Below are positions 19,920 to 28,782 of a DNA stretch of 64,000 nucleotides, in pieces. The notes beneath the pieces are model-generated. The model saw only the letters and a list, made by a program, of their open reading frames with translations. It was not told the origin of the DNA and made no database searches. Origin of the DNA: an uncultured Pseudomonadales bacterium (GTDB taxonomy: Bacteria > Pseudomonadota > Gammaproteobacteria > Pseudomonadales > Azotimanducaceae); contig CALSMJ010000004.1 in NCBI GenBank assembly GCA_943787425.1, positions 124,001 through 188,000 of the forward strand. Direction: 5' to 3'. A program made the position numbers and the translations under genes. The stretch's first letter is position 1. Every line of letters starts with the position of its first letter.

Positions 19920-20384
19920 TTAAGGCGAAACCATAAAGGTTGCATCACATTCGGCGATCAATTCAAGGGTGTCCTTGCGTCTGATTTCGGATGCCATCAT
20001 TGCCAAGCGGCCTTTTCTTTTTAGGCACCAGCTTTTAAGTTGGGTCGGAATCCCAGTCGGCAATGGGGTTTTGTATCGAAGGTTGCACTTAGCCGTGACC
20101 GCTCGCTCGCCTCTTAAAAATAACCAGTTGGCCATGACGTCATCGAGCGCGCTGAAAATGATGCCGCCATGCGTGATGCCGCGATAGCCGCAATGAAACT
20201 CGCCCGGCGTAAAAGCGGCGATACAGTTCTCGCCCTCTAAAAGGAAAGTAAGTTTGAGACCGGTTGGGTTGTCTGGTCCGCAGACAAAACATTCGCTCGC
20301 AGCGAGGGGGTCAGTCGATTCGGCGTTTGAATTCACGGCAGGGTGCTCTTTGTTGGGGTCATGGGTTGTGCGACGCGTTTGCAC
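19920..20384 (-). CDS. Hotdog-fold thioesterase, PaaI type
   Basis: About 154 residues. The central hotdog motif CGYRGITHGGIIFSALDDVMAN (residues about 64-85) is that of PaaI/YbgC-like acyl-CoA thioesterases. The N-terminal CFVCGPDNPTGLKL resembles a subgroup with paired cysteines. It probably hydrolyses an acyl-CoA or aryl-CoA. The GTG start at 20384 has no clear ribosome site; a GTG at 20336 behind AAAGAGC is an alternative that removes 16 residues. No substrate clue is given by the neighbours. Confidence 0.78.
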   Translation of the reverse strand: MQTRRTTHDPNKEHPAVNSNAESTDPLAASECFVCGPDNPTGLKLTFLLEGENCIAAFTPGEFHCGYRGITHGGIIFSALDDVMANWLFLRGERAVTAKCNLRYKTPLPTGIPTQLKSWCLKRKGRLAMMASEIRRKDTLELIAECDATFMVSP

Positions 20385-20602
20385 AACGTCTGGTAAGTTT
20401 ATTAGGTTGTGTCAAATATTTCGATTTATTGATTCGATCGTAACGGCTTTAGGTTGGTGGGTCATAGGTTAACCGATGCGGGGCTCAAGGCGGTACCGCT
20501 TGGCGGCGATCAGCGTCAGTCTTTAATCATCAATCGTGACCGGAGGCTCGCCTAATGGTCAATACGGCGGCTCTGGTTGAGCAGGGAGTCGGTTGGCTTG
20601 GA

Positions 20603-21364
20603 TCATGTTTCAAGGCTTGGCGTGGGCGCTTCGGTTTGTGGCAGTGGGTTGCCGCGTGTGACTGCCTCAACTTGATTGCATAGCGCGTCAACCTGATTGG
20701 ATGAAAGTCCGAGCGTGCTGATCTCTGGATGGATGCGCAGGGTAACAGCCCCCGGTCGCCAGTTCAGTGTCTCAGTCGGGAGCAGGCGTTCTGTGCCTTC
20801 AATTGTCATGGGTAAAACGGGTAGGCTCAGATCGATTGCGAGCCTAAAGGCGCCTTTTTTAAAGGGCACAAGGTTTCCGGGCTTGGTGCGGGTGCCTTCT
20901 GGGAAAAATAAGATGCACATGCCGTTGACCAATTTGTGTGCGGCGTGTTGGATACTTTCGACTGCGCTCGTTGCGTTGGAGCGGTCAATGATGATGTGGC
21001 CCATTGCTTGGCAGGCCGCACCCAGGATCGGTACGCGCCGCAACTCTTTTTTCATGACCCACTTTAGCTCGGTCGGTAGATAGCCGTAGATCAATAAAAT
21101 ATCGAGCGCGCTGATATGGTTGGCCGTGATGACGTAGGATTGCTTGGGTCGAAGATGCTTGAGCCCTTCGATGGTAACGGTCATGCCTAAGACGCGGCTG
21201 TTTAACTTAGCCCAAGCGACGGCGAGGGTTCGCGATCCCAGATCGCCGTAGCCAAGCAGCGCGAGCACAATGATGCCGATGCCAAAAATAAGGGTTGATA
21301 AGCCAAAGCAGGGTAACGCAATCAACCACTTGTAAAACCCTCGCGTGACGTTCGTCATGATCAA
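20603..21364 (-). CDS. plsC: 1-acyl-sn-glycerol-3-phosphate acyltransferase
   Basis: A 253-residue membrane-bound acyltransferase that makes phosphatidic acid from lysophosphatidic acid. The NHxSxxD box (NHISALD), the FPEGTR box and GHIIIDR are present, with hydrophobic helices in the first ~45 residues. It lies 20 bp downstream of the TauD-type dioxygenase gene on the same strand, suggesting one transcript. Many genomes have several PlsC copies, so this may not be the main one. Confidence 0.88.
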   Translation of the reverse strand: MIMTNVTRGFYKWLIALPCFGLSTLIFGIGIIVLALLGYGDLGSRTLAVAWAKLNSRVLGMTVTIEGLKHLRPKQSYVITANHISALDILLIYGYLPTELKWVMKKELRRVPILGAACQAMGHIIIDRSNATSAVESIQHAAHKLVNGMCILFFPEGTRTKPGNLVPFKKGAFRLAIDLSLPVLPMTIEGTERLLPTETLNWRPGAVTLRIHPEISTLGLSSNQVDALCNQVEAVTRGNPLPQTEAPTPSLET

Positions 21365-21384
21365 ACCCTCATGGCAGTTCGGCG

Positions 21385-22230
21385 CTAGACGGTAAGGCCT
21401 TTTGGCCGTGCGCCTTTAACGGTGGTTCTGAGCATTTCTCGGCGATACCCATGGTAATCCGAGGTCGCGCAGTGTTGCGTGCAGCGATTATCCCACATGA
21501 CAAGGGTTTGAGGCTGCCAGCGCACCCGACAGGTGAAAGAGGGCTGGGTCACAAGCTGGTTTAAGTAATCGAGTAATGGTTTGCTTTCGGCCGCCGTCAT
21601 GTTCTCAAAGCGCATCGTGTAGGTTGGGTTAACCCAAAGCGCCGGCCGACCCGTGACATCATGAATTCTGATCACGGGGTGTGCTTGCTCGGGAGGCTCG
21701 TTCACAGCTTTGGTGATGACCATATTTTCAAGTTGGTTTTGAAGTGTGCTGTTTGGGCCGTACGAGCGGGTTGCGCTGTGCAGGCTATTGAGCGGCGCTA
21801 GGAGATCTTTAAGACCTTCTGAGAGCGCTTCATAGGCGAGGTAGAGATTGGCAAAGAGGGTATCGCCCCCATGAGGCGGTGTCTGCTGTGCATACAAAAG
21901 CGTTCGGGACGGCGGTGCGCTCTGAAACGTGAAATCCGTGTGCCATCCCGAGCCGAAGCTCACGGGTGATTGCTCGGACGCGGCCTTAATAATGGGTACG
22001 ACGTCTGGATAGTCAGCAAGTCCCTGAAGGTAGGGGGTCTCGCCCGGGCCGCCCAGTTGATGGGTTAGTGCGAGTAGATCTGCGGCGGACAAGTTTTGTT
22101 CCGGGAACACTAGGACAAGATGCTCGTGAAACGCAATGTCAATCTCTTGGCGAGTTTGGTCGGTAAGATTGTTTAGGTCGACGTCTTCGATCTCGGCGCC
22201 CAGCGCGCCGGTTAAAGGATGAATCCTCAT
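21385..22230 (-). CDS. TauD/TfdA-family Fe(II)/2-oxoglutarate dioxygenase
   Basis: A 281-residue TauD-like enzyme. The iron ligands are visible: HxD in GWHTDFTF and the distal His in CTQHCATSDY, with an Arg (RREMLRTTVKG) to bind 2-oxoglutarate. The start MRIHPLTGALGAEIEDVDL is common in this family. Members hydroxylate substrates such as taurine, 2,4-D or alkyl sulfates; the substrate here is unknown and no sulfonate transporter is near. It is divergent from the MarR-GNAT gene and probably controlled from the intergenic palindrome. Confidence 0.88.
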   Translation of the reverse strand: MRIHPLTGALGAEIEDVDLNNLTDQTRQEIDIAFHEHLVLVFPEQNLSAADLLALTHQLGGPGETPYLQGLADYPDVVPIIKAASEQSPVSFGSGWHTDFTFQSAPPSRTLLYAQQTPPHGGDTLFANLYLAYEALSEGLKDLLAPLNSLHSATRSYGPNSTLQNQLENMVITKAVNEPPEQAHPVIRIHDVTGRPALWVNPTYTMRFENMTAAESKPLLDYLNQLVTQPSFTCRVRWQPQTLVMWDNRCTQHCATSDYHGYRREMLRTTVKGARPKGLTV

Positions 22231-22677
22231 GCTTGTCGCTCCAATGGATCGTGTTCAGTCAGCTTGACGGCAAAGAACAGCGACCTAAATTTCAATGAGA
22301 TGGTTGGGGTCTTTTTAAACGGAAATGACGCGTTTTAAAAGTACCGGTCTTGATCTTCAGCAAGCTTGTGCGGCAGTCAAGTCTTTGGGCGAGGCGTTTG
22401 GGGTTTTGGTTCGGGCGCCCGGTCACCTGATCGCTGGATGTTTGGGGCGATAGAAAGGTTTAGTTGAATTAAGGCGCGTTTGAGCAATTTATATGTTATA
22501 TATTACGTAACATATAACATATATCGATGTTCGAAACAGGCTGGTTGCGCCAGATGGGTTAGAACATCGAAATAGCGACTGGCAATGGCGACTGTGGTGA
22601 CTGCACTAAGTCATGAGGCGGCCAGATATGAGATACGCTGAGCACAGTTTGAGGGAGAATATTAAAGGATCATCGAG
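22231..22677. other. Divergent intergenic region between dioxygenase and MarR-GNAT genes
   Basis: 447 bp without a supportable gene. It contains the 32-bp palindrome described separately, and AAGGA just before the MarR-GNAT start. The rest holds no other structure I can name. Confidence 0.6.
22491..22522. promoter_or_regulatory. 32-bp near-perfect palindrome, candidate operator
   Basis: The sequence reads as its own reverse complement except for one base pair of difference between the arms. The core TTACGTAA is centred at 22506/22507 and the arms are ATATGTTATATA-like. It is extremely AT-rich in a GC-balanced region. It lies 155 bp before the MarR-GNAT start and 260 bp before the dioxygenase start. 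Long palindromes between divergent genes often bind dimeric winged-helix regulators such as MarR, so autoregulation by the neighbour is the likely role. Confidence 0.6.
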
Positions 22678-23598
22678 ATGGCAGATCAAGACATTCGCAG
22701 CAGTCATCAGGGTTTTACCGATCGAGTTCATGAGGCTCGCGCGCATTACGCGCAACAGGCGGGCTTAGACAAATCCTTAGCTTCGCCTCGGATTCGTCTA
22801 GGTCTCGAGCTTTATCGCAATGGACCGGCCTCCATCGTGGCTTTGAGTGCGCGGCTGAAGATTTCACACCCCGCTGTGGTACAGCTCGCTCGGAATTTGA
22901 TCGCCACAGAATATGTGGCTGATTATCGTGATCGTCGTGATAAGCGCAGAAGATTGTTAGCGCTTACTAACTCTGGGCGATATTATTTCTCTGGATACGC
23001 GGCGCATGTAGAGCTGGAAGCAGCATTGCTTTCTGATCTGGCAAATGCAGCGGGGTTGCCGAACCTACTGCTGCGTTGGGAGCAGGCGCTTGCTGAGCGG
23101 TCGCTGAGCAAGCGGTTTCAAGGCGTCATCTCAGGCATTACGATCGCGCCGTACCGCGCGGCGTTTAAAGCGAGTTTTGAGCGGCTTAATCGGCAGTGGA
23201 TTGAAGCCAGTTTTCAAGTTGAAGATCGAGACCAAGCGGTCTTTGATGATCCGGTGGCGCAAATTTTGAAACCGGGCGGGTCAATTTTCTTTGCGGTCAC
23301 AGCGGGTGGGGAAGTTGTTGGCACCTGCGCCTTGCTGCGCCACGGCCGCCGGCGAGCAGAGCTGGCCAAAATGGCGGTTCAAGAGCAGTTTCAAGGGTTG
23401 GGTCTAGGGCGGCGATTGGGGCAAGCGGTGATCGATTTTGCTGAAGCAGCTGGTTTTGAGGACATCGTGCTTGAGTCTAATCAGCGACTCAAACCGGCGA
23501 TATCGCTCTATCGATCGCTTGGTTTCCTTCAAGAGCCGGCACCAGCGGTATCCGACTATGCTCGAGCGGATGTTTTTATGGTCAAAACGCTGGGTTGA
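22678..23598 (+). CDS. MarR-type DNA-binding / GNAT acetyltransferase fusion protein
   Basis: A 306-residue two-domain protein. Residues about 35-130 form a MarR-like winged helix (PASIVALSARLKISHPAVVQLARNL, then the wing DYRDRRDKRRRLLALT). Residues about 150-305 form a GNAT acetyltransferase, with the acetyl-CoA loop EQFQGLGLGRRLGQA and ESNQRLKPAISLYRSLGF. Such MarR-GNAT fusions are known in bacteria, often with unknown acetyl acceptors. AAGGA precedes ATG 22678. It is divergent from the dioxygenase-plsC pair, with a strong palindrome between them, and may regulate both sides. Confidence 0.85.
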   Translation: MADQDIRSSHQGFTDRVHEARAHYAQQAGLDKSLASPRIRLGLELYRNGPASIVALSARLKISHPAVVQLARNLIATEYVADYRDRRDKRRRLLALTNSGRYYFSGYAAHVELEAALLSDLANAAGLPNLLLRWEQALAERSLSKRFQGVISGITIAPYRAAFKASFERLNRQWIEASFQVEDRDQAVFDDPVAQILKPGGSIFFAVTAGGEVVGTCALLRHGRRRAELAKMAVQEQFQGLGLGRRLGQAVIDFAEAAGFEDIVLESNQRLKPAISLYRSLGFLQEPAPAVSDYARADVFMVKTLG

Positions 23599-23714
23599 GC
23601 AATGCGGGCCTAAAATGCCATCGCGAGTGCTTGATTGGCACTATGTTAGACTGTTTGCAGCGATACGCTTCGCGCCAAAATGTTTCGGGCTAAACCCCCA
23701 GTCAGGAGGCAAGA

Positions 23715-24077
23715 ATGGATTCAGATCAATCAATCTTTGAACGCATTATGACGGGCGAGATACCCTCTGAGCTGCTTTATGAAGATGATCAGGCAATTGT
23801 GATCAAAGACATTAATCCGCAGGCCCCAATCCACATATTGTTGATTCCAAGGGTCAAGATCCCAAGGCTGGTGGACGCCGATGAAAGCCATCAAGCCTTG
23901 CTAGGTCATCTCCTGCTGCTTGCTGGCAAAATGGCGAAGCAATTGGGCTGTGAAGAAGCCTTTCGGTTAATTATCAATAATGGGGCCGATGCTGGCCAAA
24001 CGGTTTTCCACCTTCATCTACATATTTTGGCGAACAAGGCGTTTGAAGAAGGGCAGTTGGCTGCAGCCTTTAACTAA
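23715..24077 (+). CDS. HIT-family nucleotide-binding protein (HinT-like)
   Basis: A 120-residue histidine-triad protein. The HLHLHIL triad is at residues about 99-105, and the SIFERIMTGEIPSELLYEDD start is typical of HinT purine-nucleoside phosphoramidases. These cleave AMP-amino conjugates. GGAGG lies 7 bp before ATG 23715. It is a single gene. Confidence 0.9.
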   Translation: MDSDQSIFERIMTGEIPSELLYEDDQAIVIKDINPQAPIHILLIPRVKIPRLVDADESHQALLGHLLLLAGKMAKQLGCEEAFRLIINNGADAGQTVFHLHLHILANKAFEEGQLAAAFN

Positions 24078-24269
24078 AAGTGGATGGGCAATCGACGTTC
24101 GCGCAGATCCTCGGGCTTTCAAGCCCTTCTGGGCGCGCTCAGGTGGCATCGAAAGACTTCTGCGGCCGGTCATCAGCAAGCGACGGCATAGGGTTGGCTG
24201 ATGGGACGACCAACCTTAAGTAAGCTCGGTTGCAATGGTTTCAGTGGTGCGCTTGGCAGGTTGAGACGG

Positions 24270-24869
24270 TTATTCGAAGAAATGCACGCGCCCCGAGTCG
24301 AGATCGTAATAAGCGCCGCAGATCTGCAGCTGGCTTGACTCGACTAGGCCCTCAAGGGCGGAAGACCCACGTTTTAGTTGGTTCACGGAAGCTCGGACAT
24401 TGGCGCGCATGCATTGATGGGCGAGGGCTTTTTGATCTGTCAAGGTATCAGCCTCGACCAGACTCGTCATGCTGGGGGCGATGCGGTCAACGATCGATTT
24501 CAGGTTGTCTGTTGCGTGATCCCCAGGGTTTTGCATGTGATGCAGTGTCGCATCAATGGCGCCGCAACGCGTATGTCCCATGACGACGACCAGCGGCACT
24601 TGAAATTGCAACGCCGCAAATTCAACGCTACCAATCTGAGACGGTGCGACGATATTGCCAGCGACACGTATGACGAATAAATCGCCTGGGCCCTGATCAA
24701 ATACAATCTCAACGGGTACGCGTGAGTCAGAACAGCCCAAGATGATCGCGATTGGATTTTGATGGGCGTAGTCATTAGCGCTTTGCCAGGGCTTTGGGCT
24801 GGACAGGCCTTCTTTGAATCGCGTATTGCCTGCAATGAGTGTGTCAAGAACGGAATTTGCTAAAGTCAT
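24270..24869 (-). CDS. Beta-class carbonic anhydrase
   Basis: A 199-residue zinc enzyme that interconverts CO2 and bicarbonate. The ligands are present: Cys in CSDSRVP (near residue 45), and His and Cys in GHTRCGAI (near residue 97-100). Asp and Arg of the CSDSR dyad are intact. Bicarbonate supply would serve carboxylases such as the four-domain enzyme at the window start; that link is inference. It is a single gene on the minus strand. Confidence 0.92.
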   Translation of the reverse strand: MTLANSVLDTLIAGNTRFKEGLSSPKPWQSANDYAHQNPIAIILGCSDSRVPVEIVFDQGPGDLFVIRVAGNIVAPSQIGSVEFAALQFQVPLVVVMGHTRCGAIDATLHHMQNPGDHATDNLKSIVDRIAPSMTSLVEADTLTDQKALAHQCMRANVRASVNQLKRGSSALEGLVESSQLQICGAYYDLDSGRVHFFE

Positions 24870-24921
24870 ACGCCCTCGCGATTAGTAACAATTGCCTTGA
24901 TGTTCAGCTTGCCGCAACGCG

Positions 24922-25125
24922 TCATAAGGGCTGCTCGGCTGAAGGCTGACGGCCAAATTCTAACACTGAGATTGGAATGAGCGGATCTTTTTTGGCGCTC
25001 GCCGCTTGGACTGTTGCAAGTCGATCGATACACTGGGCGAGGGCACGCCAAGTCTCAAGGATCTCACCAAGCGGATGTGCCTGCAGTGCGGTCTTGGCGT
25101 AATCGGTGGACCAAACGGTTGGCAC
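24922..25125 (-). CDS. Possible small protein upstream of carbonic anhydrase
   Basis: A 67-codon frame starting at GTG 25125 in an otherwise empty gap. The composition looks protein-like, with an amphipathic helix (LGEILETWRALAQCIDRLATV), but I recognise no family and see no strong ribosome site. It may be spurious. Confidence 0.25.
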   Translation of the reverse strand: MPTVWSTDYAKTALQAHPLGEILETWRALAQCIDRLATVQAASAKKDPLIPISVLEFGRQPSAEQPL

Positions 25126-25170
25126 ACCGTCAGTCTTGGTGGAATCGATAAAATAAAAGAGGTTATCAGC

Positions 25171-26744
25171 GTGTTTGATTACATAGTTATTGGCGCTGGT
25201 TCAGCCGGCTGCGTTATGGCCGCAAGGCTTGCCCAGGCGCACCGCGTCTTGTTGATTGAAGCCGGGCCGCGCCAACCCTGCTTGGGATTTTAGACTGCAC
25301 ATGCCGGCGGCGTTATCCGAAGTGTTGACCTCGACACGCTACAATTGGGCCTTCGAGACCGAGCCAGAACCCTTTTTAGGGCAACGCAACCTGTACTGTC
25401 CCCGCGGCAAAGTGGTGGGCGGATCCTCTTCAATTAACGGCATGATTTTTGTTCGCGGTCATGCCCAGGACTTTAATCGCTGGTCTGAAGTTTATGGCGC
25501 AAGCGGTTGGTCGTATGAGGATGTGCTGCCGTTTTTTAAGGCGAGCGAGACCAAAGCGGGCGGTGATCCGGATTATCGAGGTCATACGGGTCCCTTAAAA
25601 ATCACCAATGGCGATACGAGCTCGCCCCTTTGCCAGGCCTGGCTAGAGGCCGGCGAATCACTCGGGTTTGGCCGAACGCCAGATTTTAACGGCGAAACCC
25701 AAGAGGGGTTTGGCCCCTTTGATCGAACGGTAGCGGATGGACTGCGCCAAAGTGTTGCCCGAGCCTATTTGTCACCCAAAAATAATCCGGCTTTATCGGG
25801 CCTTACAGTCTTGACGCAAGCGGAAGTTCAGCGGGTTGAGTTTGACGGCGACCGAGCAATCGGTGTGCAAGTGGTTGGTGGGTGGCAGGCTTAAATCATT
25901 TCGAGCAAGCCGCGAGATTGTCCTGTCTGCCGGCGCGATTAAAAGCCCGCAAGTCCTGATGCGATCTGGGATTGGGCCAGAATCCGCCCTGAAGTCCGCG
26001 GGGATTGCATGTCTTGTCCCGAGGGGCGAGATTGGTCAGAACTTGCAGGATCACTTAGAGGTCTATGTTCAGGCGTCTTGCCCAAAACCGGTTTCGTTAT
26101 ATCCCTCGACCCGAGGCTTGAAAAGGTTAGCGGTGGGTGCACAGTGGTATCTAACGAAGCGCGGCGATGGCGCGACCAATCATTTTCATACCGGCGCCTT
26201 TTTGAGAAGTGGCTTGGATTATGGTTATCCGGATTTACAGTTCCATTTTCTGCCGGTTGCAATGGATTATGACGGCAAGGATTCCTACCGGGGCCATGGC
26301 TTTCAGGTCCATGTGGGACCGATGAAACCAACGAGTCGCGGCAGCATTACGCTAAACCCGAAAGATCCTGGGCTAGCCCCTAAGATTTTGTTCAATTACA
26401 ACGCGACCGAGCAGGATCAACAGGTGATGCGGCGCGGCATTGAACTCGCCAGGGAGCTGATAAACAGCCCACCTTTTTCCGAATTGAAAGGCAAGGAACT
26501 CAGGCCAGGGCCAGTCGATTTGACGGAGTTTGTGCATCGTTTTGGTGAGAGCGCGTATCACCCGTCTGGAACCTGCCGGATGGGTCGTGATGCCGATGCG
26601 GTGGTCGCGCCGGATGGCGTTGTTAAGGGTGTTTCTGGATTGCGAGTTGTCGATGCATCGATCATGCCCGAGATTACCAATGGCAATTTAAATGCGGTGG
26701 TGGTCATGATGGCTGAAAAAATCGCGGCCCAAATCCTCGCGTGA
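25171..26744 (+). pseudogene. GMC-family FAD oxidoreductase (choline dehydrogenase-like), two frameshifts
   Basis: A glucose-methanol-choline oxidoreductase. The FAD-binding start DYIVIGAGSAGCVMAARLA follows GTG 25171, with AAAGAGG 8 bases upstream. PRGKVVGGSSSINGMIFVRG, the C-terminal HPSGTCRMG and VVDASIMPEITNGN are intact. The frame breaks near 25261-25275 (after LLIEAGP) and again near 25871-25886 (VQVV to GGRLKSF, one extra G). Removing one base at each gives 523 residues, a normal length. The substrate is an alcohol of unknown type. It precedes an amidohydrolase gene by 66 bp, suggesting a shared catabolic route. It could be a real pseudogene or sequence error. Confidence 0.8.
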
Positions 26745-26810
26745 AGACAGGGTGAGGTGCCGAGCTTAAAAGGCCCCAAGGGCTAGCTTAATTTAACAAG
26801 GAAACGGGCA

Positions 26811-27812
26811 GTGGGTTATCAAAATCAGGCTTGGCTCGACCAATGGCGGGAGCCGGTGATCGATCCGGATCTATTAATCTGCGATCCGCATCACCATCTT
26901 TGGGATCATGTTACCCATCGGTACCTGTTGGATGAATTCAAACAGGATTTAGACAGTGGCCATCGGGTGGTGAGTACTGTCTTTGTAGAGTGCGCCAGCA
27001 TGTATAACGTGGACGGGGCAACAGCCTTGGCGCCGGTTGGCGAAACGGAATTTGTCAATGGGGTGGCGGCGATGTCCGCCAGCGGGGCTTATGGCACAGG
27101 GCGTATTGCAGCAGGCATTGTGGGGTTTGCTGATCTGATGCTCGGGCGCGAGGTGGCAGCGGTGTTGGATGCTCACATGGGGGCGAGCTCGCGATTTCGG
27201 GGTATCCGGCACGCAACTGGATGGCACGAAAGCCATAGTATTCGTAACTCGCACAGCAATCCGGTTGCGGGTCAGATGAGTGATTCGATCTTTCGGGAGG
27301 GGTTTGCCGAGTTGGCGCCGCGTGGACTGAGTTTTGATGCTTGGTTCTATCATCCGCAATTGAAGGAGCTGATTGATTTAGCGGATGCGTTTCCCAACAC
27401 GCAAATCATACTGGATCATTTTGGTGGCCCCTTAGGCGTTGGGCCCTATCGAGGCAAAGCTGCGGCAGTATTTGAGGTTTGGCGCAAAGACATAATGAAC
27501 TTGTCCAAACGGCCCAATGTGGCGGTTAAGTTAGGTGGACTGGTAATGCCCATTAACGGCTTTGGACTGCACAAACGCCGCAAGCCGCCAACCTCGGATG
27601 AGTTAAAGGCGTTAACCGGTGATTATTATCGATGTGCTATCGAGGAATTTGGCCCCGAGCGCTGTATGTTTGAAAGTAATTTCCCGGTGGATCGGCAGAG
27701 CTGCTCTTACTTGGTGCTATGGAATAGCTTTAAGAAATTGGTCAAGGATGCCTCGCCGGATGAAAGGGCCGCGTTGTTTCACGATACCGCGACTCGAATC
27801 TATCGGCTCTGA
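26811..27812 (+). CDS. Amidohydrolase family 2 (TIM-barrel metal-dependent hydrolase)
   Basis: A 333-residue TIM-barrel hydrolase. The N-terminal metal motif LICDPHHHLWD and the later FNTQIILDHFGG-like strand (TQIILDHFGGP) and FESNFPVDR are typical of amidohydrolase_2 enzymes, which include lactonases and decarboxylases. GTG 26811 has AAGGAAA a few bases upstream. It probably acts with the GMC oxidoreductase upstream, for example oxidation to a lactone and then opening; substrate unknown. Confidence 0.82.
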   Translation: MGYQNQAWLDQWREPVIDPDLLICDPHHHLWDHVTHRYLLDEFKQDLDSGHRVVSTVFVECASMYNVDGATALAPVGETEFVNGVAAMSASGAYGTGRIAAGIVGFADLMLGREVAAVLDAHMGASSRFRGIRHATGWHESHSIRNSHSNPVAGQMSDSIFREGFAELAPRGLSFDAWFYHPQLKELIDLADAFPNTQIILDHFGGPLGVGPYRGKAAAVFEVWRKDIMNLSKRPNVAVKLGGLVMPINGFGLHKRRKPPTSDELKALTGDYYRCAIEEFGPERCMFESNFPVDRQSCSYLVLWNSFKKLVKDASPDERAALFHDTATRIYRL

Positions 27813-28245
27813 TCGGTCGCAAGACCGTGAGAAGGGGCGCCCATGGTAAAACGCAATGAACATTGCTGCCCAGATGGTCGTTCAAGGCCTTTTTGAGACT
27901 GTTTGTGCTTGTTTAATGCGCGTTTGCTGGGCGCTGCAGAAATACGAGTGCCGGCAGGCCGATTTGTCTTGTCGATGGCATTGGCAGGCGATCGGGCAAA
28001 TCCATAATGATTTGCGGTGATGTCTGTTCCAGATGTCTGCCCTAAACGCAGAGGCGGTTTATCCGGTTGGCGCTCAAGATGGTGCTGAATAGCATCCGGT
28101 TTGGGATCACCCTTTAATCGAATCTTGGTCGATTACTGGTCAGATCCAAGGGTTAAAGCGAGCAATGGCGGTTGAGACGGTCTCGACCGAGGCGCGGCCG
28201 CGCGTTTGGATCGATGCACTGATCGCGATCGAGACTAAGGCTTTA
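27813..28245. other. Intergenic region without recognisable gene
   Basis: About 430 bp between the amidohydrolase gene and the minus-strand small gene. I found no supportable gene or clear terminator here. Short frames that cross it have no start-site or composition support. Confidence 0.5.
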
Positions 28246-28503
28246 TCAGGCTCGAACCGAGAGACAAATTCCTGTTTTTGTCTGCGCCTCGTCGTGATTA
28301 ATAGCCTTAAGAATGTCTCGTTCCCTGGCCCAGATAAGCGATTTCTGTTCAAGCGCCTGTTGCTGAAAGTCTGATAGTTTCGTTTTCTCGGCCGCTAAAT
28401 TTTTCAGAGTGACCCATGGAACGGATGATAAAGCTTCTGCACTGTATGGCGTGCCTGCTATTTCCAGGGTCCAGACCTTTAATTGCGCGTTTAACTTTGT
28501 CAC
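28246..28503 (-). CDS. Small uncharacterised helical protein, paralog 1
   Basis: An 85-residue protein of unknown family. Residues about 7-30 (LKVWTLEIAGTPYSAEAL) precede SVPWVTLKNLAAEKTKLSD and a glutamine-rich amphipathic helix ending QKSLIWARERDILK. It is clearly related to the protein at 36965-37189: by my count 32 of 59 aligned residues are identical. The upstream DNA is also shared (see 28539-28565). No signal peptide or membrane helix is seen. The last ~12 residues (TGICLSVRA) are not shared. Confidence 0.7.
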   Translation of the reverse strand: MTKLNAQLKVWTLEIAGTPYSAEALSSVPWVTLKNLAAEKTKLSDFQQQALEQKSLIWARERDILKAINHDEAQTKTGICLSVRA

Positions 28504-28538
28504 GAGCGTCTTCCTAATAATGGATGTTTTTTCGACAG

Positions 28539-28565
28539 TATCTGAAATGAAACGATTATTTCAGG
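28539..28565 (-). promoter_or_regulatory. Upstream element shared by the two small paralogs (copy 1)
   Basis: On the minus strand this reads CCTGAAATA, a short gap, TTT, a gap, then TTC and GATA. It matches 20 of 27 bases of 36903-36929, and both lie exactly 35 bases before their start codons. It may be a promoter; the GATA half somewhat resembles a sigma-28 -10 (GCCGATAA), which is inference. The stretch also contains a 7-bp inverted repeat (CTGAAAT at 28542 and ATTTCAG at 28558). Confidence 0.5.
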
Positions 28566-28782
28566 GCAATCCGTCTTAATTTGCGCGATGAAATGCCGCG
28601 ATTCATTGGCGTGTTTTGAAGCTTAAAGTGAACGCGCCGCCGTTGGTTGCTGCCGCCAAGGGCTTCGCTATTTCGTTCTTGGTCGTCCGTGCGCTGTGCT
28701 GACCACAAAGGACTTACCCTAAGCACGGCGTGATTCCTCGACCCTTGCGAATTTGAACGACCAAGCTGTCATCTTGGTCTGG

